Shown: piece after piece, positions 10,701-20,279 of the stretch | How positions within the stretch are numbered: position 1 is the first letter of the stretch | Layout of the letters: the number at the start of each line of letters is the position of its first letter | From: Tenrec ecaudatus | Lineage: Eukaryota > Chordata > Mammalia > Afrosoricida > Tenrecidae | Direction: 5' to 3' | NCBI RefSeq assembly: GCF_050624435.1 | Contig: NC_134539.1 | Span: 120,635,525 to 120,699,524, forward strand | DNA length: 64,000 nt | Translations under genes and position numbers: made by a program | The notes under the pieces: model-generated | The model's input: the letters and a program-made list of their open reading frames with translations, nothing else | Told to the model about the DNA's origin: nothing | Database searches by the model: none

Positions 10701-13700
10701 GTAAGGTATGCTTTGACCCGAAGGCTGAAGGTGCCCCGTTCTAGTTCGGCGGGTAGGTGAGCCTGGCTACAATGAATGCCTGCTCTGCCCACCAGCCCCC
10801 TGCCCAAAGGCATGCACCTTTCTCACTCCAGGTTTGACAGGACCACATACCATCTATTTACTGCCAGTCTCCTCCACTGCCACCATTTCTCACTGCCTCT
10901 TTGCCCTTGCTGTCTCTAGCAAATCCCTGTCTGTCTCCTGGGTCCAAAGAGGTTCTCCGTGCAGGAATCCCAGGTCCAGCGGATGTGGTATCTTTCCGCC
11001 TATGCCCTGGGATATGCTCCTTTAAGCCTAGAGGGGCAGCAAAACAGACCAATCCCTGCATTTGAGTCCATACACCTTATTTGCATGATCCCGCCCCCAC
11101 AAGAGGGTCATGCGTATTCTTTGCATCATTAGTAAGCTTGCCAAGCCCCTTGCATGATCCCACCCTGTCGTGATGTGGGAGCCACGTGAACTAATCCACT
11201 GCACCGCACTGCCAGGCCACCTACTCTGGGAACACGCCATAGATGGATATCCTGCCCACAGCCCAATGAGGTGGGCATTACCAGTCCTATTTTACAGATG
11301 ATAAAACTGAGGTTCAGAGACAATAAATGGCGTGCTTGCAAACCCGTAGCTCCTAAATGACCCAACCAAAACATCCTAGCCCCGGGGTCAAATGTTTTAT
11401 CCAGCCAGTGATGGTGAGCCTTTTTCAGAGATACCAGCTTCTACAGACATGAGGAAGAGCCAGGATTTGAACCCAAGTGTGTCTAGTTCCAAAGCTCAGG
11501 TCTGCAGGGTGATGGGGACAGATGGAGGGGCAGGGGTAAAAGCCTGGCTGCCTTCCTTACTGTGAGAGGCTAGCTAAAAATGGGTCTCCATAACACAAGG
11601 TGTGAGGGTGTTCCGGGGTGGTGCCACCTAATCTCCATCTCAATTCCACTCTGGGAAGACAGCCAGGCTGAAGCTGCAGGTTCTATTGTCTCAGGAAGGG
11701 AGGCTGGCCCCTGACCCTGCCTGCCCCCTTTTGGCAGAGCCTCCCCTCCTGGATGGGGTGAAGGGAGACAGGGCGGGGGGTGGAGGGGGCTGCTATGTTC
11801 TAATTGACCAGTCTCAGGGTGCCACTCCTTCAGGTTGGCCACTGCTCTTCCCTACTTTGCCCAACGGAGCATGTCTGGGCAAGAGGACCCAGCTCCCTCT
11901 ATCCTCCAGGATCTAGTACAGTGGTTCTCAACCTTGGGGGGGGGGGTGTCTAACACCACATGGGTCGTCTAAGACCATTAGATGGTCTTAGGAACTGAGA
12001 CACCGCTCCTCTATCTTCTCCAGGCAGGTCTGCCCACATGCAGATACGCCCACATATGAGTACCCGGCATGAATTTCATTTATTTGTAATTAGAAATAAA
12101 TATTTCACAATATATAATTGCATATTGTTTTGTGATTAATCACTATGCTCAACTTGTATCAGTGAAAATACATCCTGCATATCAGATATTTACATGACGA
12201 TTCATAACAGTAGCAAAATTACAGTGAAGTAGCAATGAAAATCATCTTATGGTTGGGGGTCGCCACCACATGAGATGCTGTATGAAAGGGTCGCGGCCTG
12301 AGGAAGGTGGGGAACCGCTGCGCTAGAACAGGAGCAGAAGTACCACAAGCCTGTGGTTTTAGCAAATCGAAACTTTGTCACAGTTCAGAAGGCTAGAAAT
12401 CCAATCCCAAACGGAGGGCATCAGCTTTAGTCTAGGGGAAGTCTCTCTCTCTCTCTCTCTCATTCATCTTCTCTCCCTCTCTTTCTGAAGGAAGTTCCTT
12501 TTTTAAAAAAATCATTTTTGGGGGCTCATACAGCTCTTATCACAATTCATACATACATTCATTGTGTCAAGCACATATGTACAGTTGTTGACATCAACAT
12601 TCCCCAAACATTTTTTTGTACTTGAGCCCTTGGTATCACCTCTTCTTTTTTCCCCCTCCCTCCACCACCTTCCTATCCTCATGGATCCTGGATCAATTAT
12701 ATCTTATTATTATTATTTCATATCTTGCACTGTCGGTTGTCTCCCTCCACCCACATTTCTGTTATTTCTCCCCTCCAAGGGGGGGCTATATCTCCAATCT
12801 TGTGATGGGTTCCCCCTTTCTCACCCTTCCCCCTCCCTGACCATCCCCCTCTCTTCATGGTATTGCCACTCCCACTAGTGTTCCTGAGGGTTTTATCTGT
12901 CCTGAATTCCATGTGCCCAGAGCTCTTATCTGTACCAGTATGTGTACTCCTGTCTAGCCACATTTGTAAGGTGGAACTGGGTCTTGGTAGTTGGGGGAGG
13001 AAGCATTCAGGAACTGGAGGAATGATGTGTGATTCACCGATGCTATACTGCACCCTGGTTGATTCATCCCTTCCTTATAACCCTTCTGTGGGGGCTGAAG
13101 GGCGTTCCTCATTGATCCACCCTCTGTTCCTTGGCTGCTTGGTGATCTTCATGTGAGATGGGATTTCTGCCCCCTCCATTTCTGCTCTGCTCATATTTGC
13201 TCTTGATTGTTTTATAGCAAAAAAGAAATCGACTCGAAATACTCCTTCCCAAATGGAATCATAACCATGCCCAGAGAGGCAAGGGTTTACAGCACATATT
13301 TATTGCAGTGGGGGTGGGGGATGATTTAATACATAACAGTTTCCTTCTCTGTCCTTACCATTTCATCTTTTTGTATTTGTGCTATGTACAATGAAAAAAA
13401 ATCCTTTTAATTTCTTCTTGTGAATTAGGTGGAGGCTCCCGGCGGGAGCACATCACCAGGTTACGTTCCACAGTTGGTGCACACCGTGTTTCAACTCATC
13501 CACTGCAAACTCCGGGTGCCCTTCAGCCTGTGTTTCCAGCCTTCCTCCCTTCCTAACCTCCTGCACTTTGTCTTGGGATAGTTGCTGCCCTTTTGAACTT
13601 AAAAGGTTGGTCATGCTAACAAGGGGCCAGTTCAGTTCCAGACCTGAACGGTGATCAAGAGCCACAGTCCTGGGGGTTCCACCAGTCTCTAGATGACCAG

Positions 13701-16700
13701 TAAGCCTAATTTCTTTCATGACTTTTGGTTTTATTCCACATTTTTTTCTCTAAGTCTCTGCAGAACTGTCTAAGCCTCAGAATCTAAGGTGATCCTTTTC
13801 AGAGCCATCAGTCGCAGGAGCTGGGCACCATCTAGTTCTTCTGGTCTTGGGATCAAAGAGATGGACGTTTTCATGGTCCATTAGTCAGTCTATTGGAACA
13901 AGTGTCTACATAAACCTTTTGATGTTCATCATTCTTCTTTGCTCCAGAAGGGGAGAGGCCAAGAGTTGCACTGTGGACCCGAGTCACCACTCAGAGTAGG
14001 AGCAGAACGTTGTCTTTGTAAACTGTTCTGGGAATTGAACTTGGCTTCTCTCAGAACAAATTCTTAAATCTCCTTTCCTTGGACTCTCCGTCCAAGACTC
14101 CATGAAGGCCCCATTCTCAACTCAAAGCAAAACCAAACCCACTGCCATCAAGTCAGTTCTGACTCCTCGTGACTGTGTAGGACAGAGGAGAACTGCCCCT
14201 GTGGGTTTCCAAGACTGTAACTGTTTACTGGCATAGAAAGCCTGTCTTTCTCTTGCTGAGTCAATCACAGCCTTGCTTACTCATCACCACTCTTCCCACC
14301 ACCCCCCCCCATCCCCCATCGTCCCTTTCCTCCACTCCTGGGAGGGTACGACCTGCGGATTCCTCAGCCCCTGGGCCACTCTCACACATGGCTGTGTACA
14401 AATTCACAAACAAACGAGTGCACAGGCTTCATCCTCTTCTCCTCTCTGGTCCAGAGTCACACTGGTGTTACGGGATTCAAGCCAAGGCCTCCAACTACAC
14501 CTGCCTGAGTGAGTGCATTTTACTGCTGAGAAAACCAGTGACTGGGGAGGTATGGGATGTGTCACACAGTCAGACGCAGTTGCTGGTCCCAGTGCTCATA
14601 GACACCTGTGCCCACCCTGTGGGTCTGTGGAGGAGGAGGGAGAGGCTGAGGGAGACAGGGAGGCTGTGGGCTGGGTGCCGGGCCACACCTGATCTCTGCA
14701 GCTTCCTTCCGCTCAGGGCCAGAGATATGGGTTGGAGACTGTCAGAAGGACCGTCAGTCCCCCATTAGCATCGTTACCAGGAAGGCGGAGCTAAGAGAAG
14801 ACCTGAAGCCCTTCTCCTTCTCTGGCTATGACAGGAAGCATAAATGGACTGTTCAAAACAATGGGCATTCAGGTGGGTGGCCAGGTGGGGGATTCCCTCA
14901 ATGCCCTGAGGACCTTGTAGGGAAGGGACACCTCTCCATTTGTGAGGTTTGTGGGTGTGGGAGAGGAGCAGCGCTCCCTCGGGGTTTCTTCAGATCCCTC
15001 TGTGCTGGGGCTGGGCGGCATTCCAGGAAGAAGGAATAGCATGTGGGAAGGTGTGGAAGCGTGAATCCACTGGGTATCGGGGAGTCCCAAGGATGAATGG
15101 TGGAGGGCGGAGCGGGGAGGGGCCAGAGCCAGGGCTCATGGTCAGCTGAGCTAGGACCCAGGGCAGGTCACCCCAGGTGGGGATGTCAGCACACCTCCAC
15201 CCATGGAGGAGTTGAAGCAGGGGAGAGCCCAGGCTCTGGTGGCCTGTTTGGGGTCTGGGGTGGGGGGCAGGGAGGGTGGTACTCAATAGAAGGGAGCCCC
15301 CACCCCGACAGTCAGGGCCTGGGGCTGTACCCCCATCCCAGCCTCCAGCTCCACTCTGGGCCCAGGAAGGTGGCCTGGGGATAAGAGGCTGGTCAAGGCT
15401 GAGGAGAGGGCTGCTCCCTTGCTCTGCCCCCAGTCATGGTGCTGCTGGGGGAAGAGGCCAGCATCTCTGAAGGAGGGCTGCCGGCCAAGTACCGGGCCAA
15501 GCAGCTCCACCTGCACTGGTCCAGTGAGCTGGACGCGGGCTCCGAGCACAGCCTGGACGGGGAGCGCTTTGCCATGGAGGTGAGAGCCCCTTCCCATGGT
15601 TTTCGCCGGGCAGGGCTCTGCATGACCGGCAGCCCCTCACTAGGCCCGCTCCCCACCAGATGCACATAGTCCATGAGAAGGAGAAGGGGGTGTTGCAGAC
15701 GAGGGAGGATGAGGACCGGAACTCGGGAGATGGGATCGCAGTGCTGGCCTTCCTGGTGCAGGTGAGTCGCCGGCTGTCAGGGACCCAGAGATCTGGGGGG
15801 GCCAGTGAGAGGCCAGTTTTGGGGGGGCCTTGTATACTCCAGGATACATGGGGAGGGCCTCACTCTCCAAACTGCCCATCCACCCCTTGCCAGGAGGATG
15901 AACTGGAGGCCCCCCTACCCCCCCTCCCCATACCCTGCGGGGAGCCCCTCTAAGTTCCCACCCTCCCATTGTTCCAGGCTGGATCTAAGCACAAAGGCTT
16001 TCAGGCCCTGGTGGAGGTCCTGGATGACATCTCCACCCCTAGTAAGTGTGGAGGGGAGGGGACCCTGGGGGAGAAGGTGGAAAGGGGCATAGGGGGGGCC
16101 TGAGCACTCAGTGGGATGTGGGGGTGGGAAGTGAGGTTGGAGCTTCAGAATCTACAACACTCCCACCCCCCACCCCCCGCCCCCAGGTAGCAACACCACA
16201 ATGAGGGAGAGCATCAGCCTGATGGACCTGCTCCCCGACCAGGAGAAACTGAAGCGCTACTTCCGCTACAATGGCTCCCTCACCACGCCCGGCTGTGAGG
16301 AGAATGTCGTCTGGACCGTGTTCCCAGAGCCCATTCAGCTCCTGAAGGAGCAGGTATGGTGCCCAGGGCCAGGGGGGCCTCCCCCCGCTGGGGCTGGGGG
16401 CCTAGGGACCTGAGATCTATGGCTTGGAACCATTGTCCTAGAGATGTCCCAGCACTTCTCTCTGTGTGTGACTGGCTGCAAAGGAGGCACCCCAAGGCCT
16501 GGCTGGGGTGGTCAGGAAGGGGGTGGGGGTGCCAGCCAGGCCAAGTTCTAGAGTCAGGGCCCTGGGGAACATCTATGAGAGGTTCAGGGGCCCAAGTGGG
16601 AAGATGGGTCAGGTCCGTGCCCTCAACAAGTCCTAGCAGGGCCCCTGGGGGCCGGGCTCTGGGGGGCCACAGTAAGGAACTTAAGGCACCCCAACTCTTG

Positions 16701-17247
16701 CCCTCGGGGCACTTCCACTCCATGCCTCACCAAACCCACTGCCCTCAGAGAGTGACCCTGTGGGACAGAGGGGACTTGTCTCTGTGGTTTCTGTCAGAGG
16801 CTCTGCAAACTTTTACCCCAAATCACAATGAGGATGAAAACAAAAAACCAACAGAGACCATGTGAGCAGTGTGTTCACGCAATGAAGGGAAGCTGGGGCC
16901 ACGGAGCCCCTGCCACTGTCTCTTTCCCTCTGCACAGCCCCTCTCGACTAGTCCAATTTCAGTTGTCACAGTCCCCCCAGAGCTACAGGGCCTCAGAGAA
17001 GGGAGGTCCCCCGCAGGGAGTGCTCCCCCAGCTGAGTGAGACTGGTCCTTCGCAGATCCTGGCCTTCTCCCAGAAGCTGTACTTCGACAACCAGAAGCGG
17101 CTGAACATGACGGACAACTTCAGGCCCCTGCAGAACCTCAGGGGGCGTCTGGTGCTGAGATCCCAGGCTGCGGGAGCCCTGCTGCCCTGGGCCCTGCCCT
17201 CGCTGCTGGCCCCTCTGCTCGCCCTGCTGGCCGGCCTCTTTCCCTGA
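7700..17247 (+). CDS. CA4: Carbonic anhydrase IV (complete, 8 coding exons)
   Basis: CA IV reversibly hydrates CO2 at the outer face of plasma membranes (kidney brush border, lung and capillary endothelium), held by a GPI anchor. Joining 7700-7763, 14455-14508, 14717-14872, 15434-15579, 15660-15761, 15978-16041, 16187-16353 and 17056-17247 gives 945 bases, 314 residues; human CA4 has 312. All introns are GT-AG and all phases agree. Visible residues: signal peptide 1 to about 21; disulfide cysteines 26/38 and 48/232; proton-shuttle His90 in NNGHS; zinc ligands His117, His119 (HLHW) and His142 (MHIVH); Glu129 and Glu140; Thr228 in SLTTP. Residues from about 287 form the GPI signal: a small-residue cleavage region, then a hydrophobic tail ending LLAGLFP. 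Nothing is broken, so the gene looks functional. The start codon is the first ATG after the TATA-like motif and opens directly into the signal peptide. Confidence 0.97.
8236..8259. repeat. (CCCGGA)n short tandem repeat
   Basis: About four perfect CCCGGA hexamers lie in CA4 intron 1, some 470 bases inside the intron, next to a second GC-rich block. Confidence 0.85.
8260..11235. other. CA4 intron 1, non-repetitive part
   Basis: This part of the intron shows no exon or RNA gene. It includes a pyrimidine-rich CCCCAC run at about 9,132-9,165. Frames that stay open here lack splice-site context and homology. Confidence 0.4.
11240..11500 (+). repeat. MIR-type SINE remnant
   Basis: GTGGGCATTACCAGTCCTATTTTACAG, ATAAAACTGAGGTTCAGAG and, further on, CAGGATTTGAACCCAAGTGTG are the ordered MIR motifs. 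About 100 bases of unrelated or diverged sequence separate the two parts. Confidence 0.6.
11919..12320 (+). mobile_element. SPIN-type hAT non-autonomous transposon (402 bp)
   Basis: The element begins CAGTGGTTCTCAACCTT and ends GGGGAACCGCTG, imperfect inverted repeats of the SPIN hAT family. Internal blocks also fit the family as I remember it: ATTCATAACAGTAGC, AAAATTACAGTGAAGTAGC, TTATGGTTGGGGGTCGCC and GGGTCGCGGC. The flanking octamers ATCTAGTA and CGCTAGAA match at only five of eight positions, so the 8-bp duplication is eroded or was never perfect. There is no transposase coding capacity. Confidence 0.85.
12441..12462. repeat. (CT)n microsatellite
   Basis: An uninterrupted CT run of about 20 bases lies between the SPIN copy and the LINE copy. 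Confidence 0.8.
12505..13165 (-). mobile_element. Afrotherian LINE 3' end, reverse orientation
   Basis: TTTTTAAAAAAATCATTTTTGGGGGC marks the reversed tail. It is followed by the family pattern CTCTTATCACAATTCATACATACATTC, ACTTGAGCCCTTGGTATCA and TCTAGCCACATTTGTAAGG. The copy is 5'-truncated and lies in CA4 intron 1, antisense to the gene. Confidence 0.75.
13370..13960 (-). repeat. Older L1-like 3' remnant, reverse orientation
   Basis: TCCTTTTAATTTCTTCTTGTG, AACTTAAAAGGTTGGTCATGC and CTAGTTCTTCTGGTCTTGGG recur in similar order at 37,180-37,455, and the last block also near 26,000. That suggests a shared, older LINE family. Class and boundaries are uncertain. Confidence 0.4.
14135..14262 (-). 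repeat. AfroSINE copy, reverse orientation
   Basis: AACCAAACCCACTGCCATC, AGTCAGTTCTGACTCCTCGTGAC and GGGTTTCCAAGACTGTAAC are the reversed AfroSINE tail and body. It ends about 190 bases before CA4 exon 2. Confidence 0.75.
14455..14508 (+). CDS. CA4: CA4 coding exon 2
   Basis: 54 bases after acceptor CTGGTCCAG encode the mature N terminus ([10 protein letters not shown]...YTCL), carrying Cys26 and Cys38 of the first disulfide that is peculiar to CA IV. Donor GTGAGT. Confidence 0.95.
   Translation, partial: SHTGVTGFKPRPPTTPA
14717..14872 (+). CDS. CA4: CA4 coding exon 3
   Basis: 156 bases after acceptor TTCCGCTCAG encode residues 40-91, including CQKDRQSPI and WTVQNNGHS. They hold Cys48 of the second disulfide and the proton-shuttle His90 (His64 in CA II numbering). 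Donor GTGGGT. Confidence 0.95.
15434..15579 (+). CDS. CA4: CA4 coding exon 4 (zinc ligands 1 and 2)
   Basis: 146 bases after acceptor TGCCCCCAG encode residues 92-140. QLHLHW gives zinc ligands His117 and His119, and GSEHSLDGE gives gatekeeper Glu129. Donor GTGAGA. Confidence 0.96.
15660..15761 (+). CDS. CA4: CA4 coding exon 5 (third zinc ligand)
   Basis: 102 bases after acceptor CCCCACCAG encode residues 141-174. [10 protein letters not shown] supplies the third zinc histidine, His142, and IAVLAFLV is a core beta strand. Donor GTGAGT. Confidence 0.96.
15978..16041 (+). CDS. CA4: CA4 coding exon 6
   Basis: 64 bases after acceptor TTGTTCCAG encode residues 175-195 ([12 protein letters not shown]...) and one base of codon 196. 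Donor GTAAGT. Confidence 0.94.
16187..16353 (+). CDS. CA4: CA4 coding exon 7 (active-site Thr)
   Basis: 167 bases after acceptor CGCCCCCAG encode residues 196-251, including [13 protein letters not shown], with catalytic Thr228 and disulfide Cys232, and VVWTVF. Donor GTATGG. Confidence 0.96.
17056..17247 (+). CDS. CA4: CA4 coding exon 8 (C terminus and GPI signal)
   Basis: 192 bases after acceptor TCCTTCGCAG encode residues 252-314 and [14 protein letters not shown] closes the enzyme fold. RSQAAGA is the likely cleavage and attachment region, with Ser287 the candidate omega site by position against human Ser284. The last ~20 residues are hydrophobic with no charged tail, as GPI signals require. 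Confidence 0.95.
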   Translation: MLAFSQKLYFDNQKRLNMTDNFRPLQNLRGRLVLRSQAAGALLPWALPSLLAPLLALLAGLFP

Positions 17248-17480
17248 GGACCCACTTCTGGATATTTGACTTCTGACCCTGGCCCCTTGAGGGCTTGGGC
17301 CTCTGTTCCTGGGACTCCCTGGGATGGACTTCAGGCATGATTAACATATGGATCTATTTTTAGAGAAACCTTTCTCAGTCCTGTTTTCAGTCGTCCCCCC
17401 CCATTGTTCCCCTGCCCTGTTCCCCTCACCCTCCCTCCCAGGGTGGGACCTTGAGGACAATTCCAGACACCTGCCTTTGC
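17248..17480 (+). other. CA4: CA4 3' UTR (end not resolved)
   Basis: Sequence after the stop is ordinary, C-rich and non-coding. I see no canonical AATAAA within the first few hundred bases, so the poly(A) site is not placed. The interval given is only a likely extent. Confidence 0.35.
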
Positions 17481-17499
17481 CTTGGTGAAGCCCCATAGT

Positions 17500-19015
17500 G
17501 GGGGAAACCGAGCCCCCAAAGGAAAGTCTCTGGGACCACACGGGGAGGCTCTGGGGAGGTTCATGAGACCCCAGCTCAAAGCTTTCTCTGCATGGAGGTG
17601 GGGCGCTTGGGGATGGGGATGGGGGTGCAGTGGACAGGGCCCTGGGTCGGGGAGTGTCAGGACTTGGCTGTGTTTTCTTGAGGCCAGGGAAGGCCTGGGG
17701 ACATTGGAGCAGACAGGCTGTGAGGCACCTGGAGATGGAGCAGCCAGGTGAGGCCAAGTGCCCAGGAGGCCCTGAGAAGGGAGGCAGGGCGGCAGGGCAG
17801 GGCACACTGCTGCCTAGTGGGGCCGGAGCTGGAGCGGGAGGGGGGCTGAGGAGCATCTGGAGGCCACCGCAGTCATCTCCTAAGGGAATTTGCTGGTGGG
17901 CAGAAATGGGCCTTGGGGCTGAGCCCCTGGGGCTTGTCAGAGGGGGAGCTCAGGTCCCCAAAGGGGGAGAAGGCCCACAAAGGCAGCTGGCTCCTTGGGG
18001 CCAGGGACTGCAGGGAAGGGGCTGGCAAGTCCTGGCAGGAATGTGCAGGAGCCTTGAGAAGTGGGAAGTGGGCAAGGTCACCTTCTCTACCAGGTCAGCT
18101 GTCTCTGGGTGGTGGCATCAGTCTGCTGTCCATTAGAATCTGTCTCTCAGTCTTGCCGGACCTTGGGGGTGGGAGGGGTGCTGGCAGGTGGTATTGACCT
18201 CTAAGCTGCTCCCCCCATACCCTCAGGCCATGGGGGAGGGGGGGGAAAGTGAGTTGTGCTGCCGCTCCCTCCCCCTTCTCTCCCCTTCTGTGACTAGGAC
18301 CGGGCACACCCCCATGTTCACCAATGACCACACAGCAGTCCCCAGCCCTGGAGGGGAGGGTATTGGTGTTTCCATGGTAACAGCAGGGCTGCGGTGTCAG
18401 TGGAACCTGTTTTCCCTTCTTGCCCACAAAGCTGTGAGGGCTCTAAGCTGCCCCCTCAAGGTTCAGGGCTCTCACAAGGTCAGCTCTGCCTCCCTGCCCA
18501 CACCTGGCACCCCAGTCCCTCCCCTCAGGCATCACTCGCTGAACAACATGCCCCAGAACCCAGCTGGCTAGCTTTTTGGAAGAGATGGTGAGTTACTAAA
18601 CAGAAAACCCTGGACGTTCCCTGCCTCTCCCCACCCCTGCCCTCCAACATCATCCCTGACCTTTGACCACACGATCATAGACCTGGCTAGTGGGGGCTGG
18701 AATGGGCACAGCTTGTCCACCAGATCAGGGCTCAGGCCACCTCGCCTCCTGCCCCGCCGGTCCTCCTGCTGAAGGTCGGAGCAGGTGCTGCCAGCACAGG
18801 TTCTCAGCAAGGCCCAGCCCTGCCCCAGTCCCTCCCTGGTGTGGGCAGCACCCCCAGAAATGCACTCCTCACCACTGGTGCACGGTCCTTCCAGTTAACC
18901 CCTGCCCTCCATGATACCCCCGTGGTCCCGCTCGGGAGACAGTGGCTCTACATGCCTAGTGCCAGCCTGGAGCTAAGGGAGGTTTGGGTGCCGGGCCAGG
19001 GCTGTGCTTTGTGCT
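17500..19015. other. Intergenic sequence downstream of CA4
   Basis: G- and C-rich sequence with no splice-flanked exon, RNA gene or recognisable repeat. It contains long purine-rich stretches but no clear element. Confidence 0.4.
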
Positions 19016-19019
19016 GTTC

Positions 19020-19480
19020 TTCACGGTTGTGCTACGTGCCTTTGAGACGGTTCCGACTCATAGTGACCCAGGTACAGAGGAACAGATCTCTGCCCAGTCC
19101 TGCCTGGTCTTCGCCGTCGCTGCTGTGTTTGTCCATCGCATGAAGCGTCCTCTTCTTTCTCTCTGCCCCTCATTTCACCAAGCATGGTGTCCTCCTCCGG
19201 GGACTGGTCACTCCTGACATGTCCACAGTACACGAGACAAAGCCTCGCCATCCTTGCTTCTAAGAAACATCTGCTGCCCTTCTCCCCAGACAGGTGTGCC
19301 CATTCCTCACAGCCTGTGCGGAGATGACATTCGTTCCTCCACGTAGTCTCAGGCAACGCTGCTGCTTCGGTCTCCTCGCCCATGGTTGAGCTTTTGTGGG
19401 CAGACGGTGATGGAAGCGACCTTGGCTTGCTTCTCTCTGAGATGCACCTGAGTCCTCAAAGTGACCATCTTTGCTTTTGA
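19020..19480 (-). repeat. RTE/BovB-like LINE 3' end, reverse orientation
   Basis: GAGACGGTTCCGACTCATAG, AAGCATGGTGTCCTCCTCC, GGGACTGGTCACTCCTGAC and CTCGCCATCCTTGCTTCTAAG are the reversed terminal reverse-transcriptase region of an RTE-clade LINE widespread in afrotherians. Its own frame is broken. Confidence 0.65.
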
Positions 19481-19524
19481 ACTTTAACATTTTTTAAACA
19501 GTTTAAAAAAACCAAAACAAAATA

Positions 19525-19770
19525 AACAGCTTTATTGGCACTTCGTCCGCATGTCATCCGATTTACGACTACACGCATGTCGAGAAGGGCTGGACTATCG
19601 TCACCACCATCAACCTAGAGTGTGTTCCTCTTCCGTGTGGCTTCTGAACCCTTGAAAGGGGTCGAGCGAGGCGGTGACCTGCGTCCGGGTGCGGAGTCAC
19701 GTACAGGGCTCCACTTCCCCTTTCTCTGCGGCAGCCCCGTTGTGAGGATGGTGGTTCTCTTTGTGGCGAG
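19525..19770 (-). repeat. Ancient L1 3' fragment, reverse orientation
   Basis: AACAGCTTTATTGGCACTTCG followed by CATCACCACCATCAACC-like sequence recalls the reversed 3' end of an old mammalian L1 subfamily. It is strongly diverged. Confidence 0.35.
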
Positions 19771-20064
19771 CTGCCATTCACAATCTGCAGGGGAGGCTGC
19801 CTGTCATCTTTGACCCTTGGCAGAAAGAGCTTCCAGGAAGCCAGGTGTGTCACCTGCATATCGCAGCCGGTTAACGAGTCTCCCTGGAAGCCTGGTGCTG
19901 CGTTTCTCTTCAGGGAGTCTAGAATGATGACAGGATACAACCCTGACACACCTCTTCCCTGAGTTTAAACCACGCGCCATTTCCATGTTCTGGTTCACGT
20001 GGCCCGTGTACAGGTTCAGCCTGGGCTCCGATCAGTGCTCTGGAATCCCCGTTCTGCTTCTGCG

Positions 20065-20275
20065 CTGGCCCCAAACCCAACTCATAGCCACCGGGTCAGC
20101 CTGGTTCATAGGGACCCGATGGGCAGGGCAGAAGTGCCCAGTGGGCTTCTGAGGCTGTGCGTCTTTATGGGGACAGGAAGCCACGTCTTCCTCTCTCGGA
20201 GCAGCTTGTGAGTTCAAACTGCTGACCTTGTGGTGAGCAACCCACTGTGAAACCATGGTGCCACCAGGCCTCCTA
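20065..20275 (-). repeat. AfroSINE copy, reverse orientation
   Basis: CAACTCATAGCCACCGGG, GATGGGCAGGGCAGAAGTGC, GAGTTCAAACTGCTGACCTTG and CCATGGTGCCACCAGG give the reversed body, box-B region and head of the SINE in order. Confidence 0.75.
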
Positions 20276-20279
20276 CAGT

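Noticed and set aside
11919-12320. Possible autonomous SPIN transposase
   Set aside because: All SPIN-type copies in the window are 160-400 bp with no transposase frame.
14253-14768. A continuous 171-codon plus-strand frame through CA4 exons 2 and 3
   Set aside because: It reads exon 3 out of the CA4 frame. Splicing 14455-14508 to 14717-14872 gives the carbonic anhydrase sequence with conserved cysteines and NNGHS.
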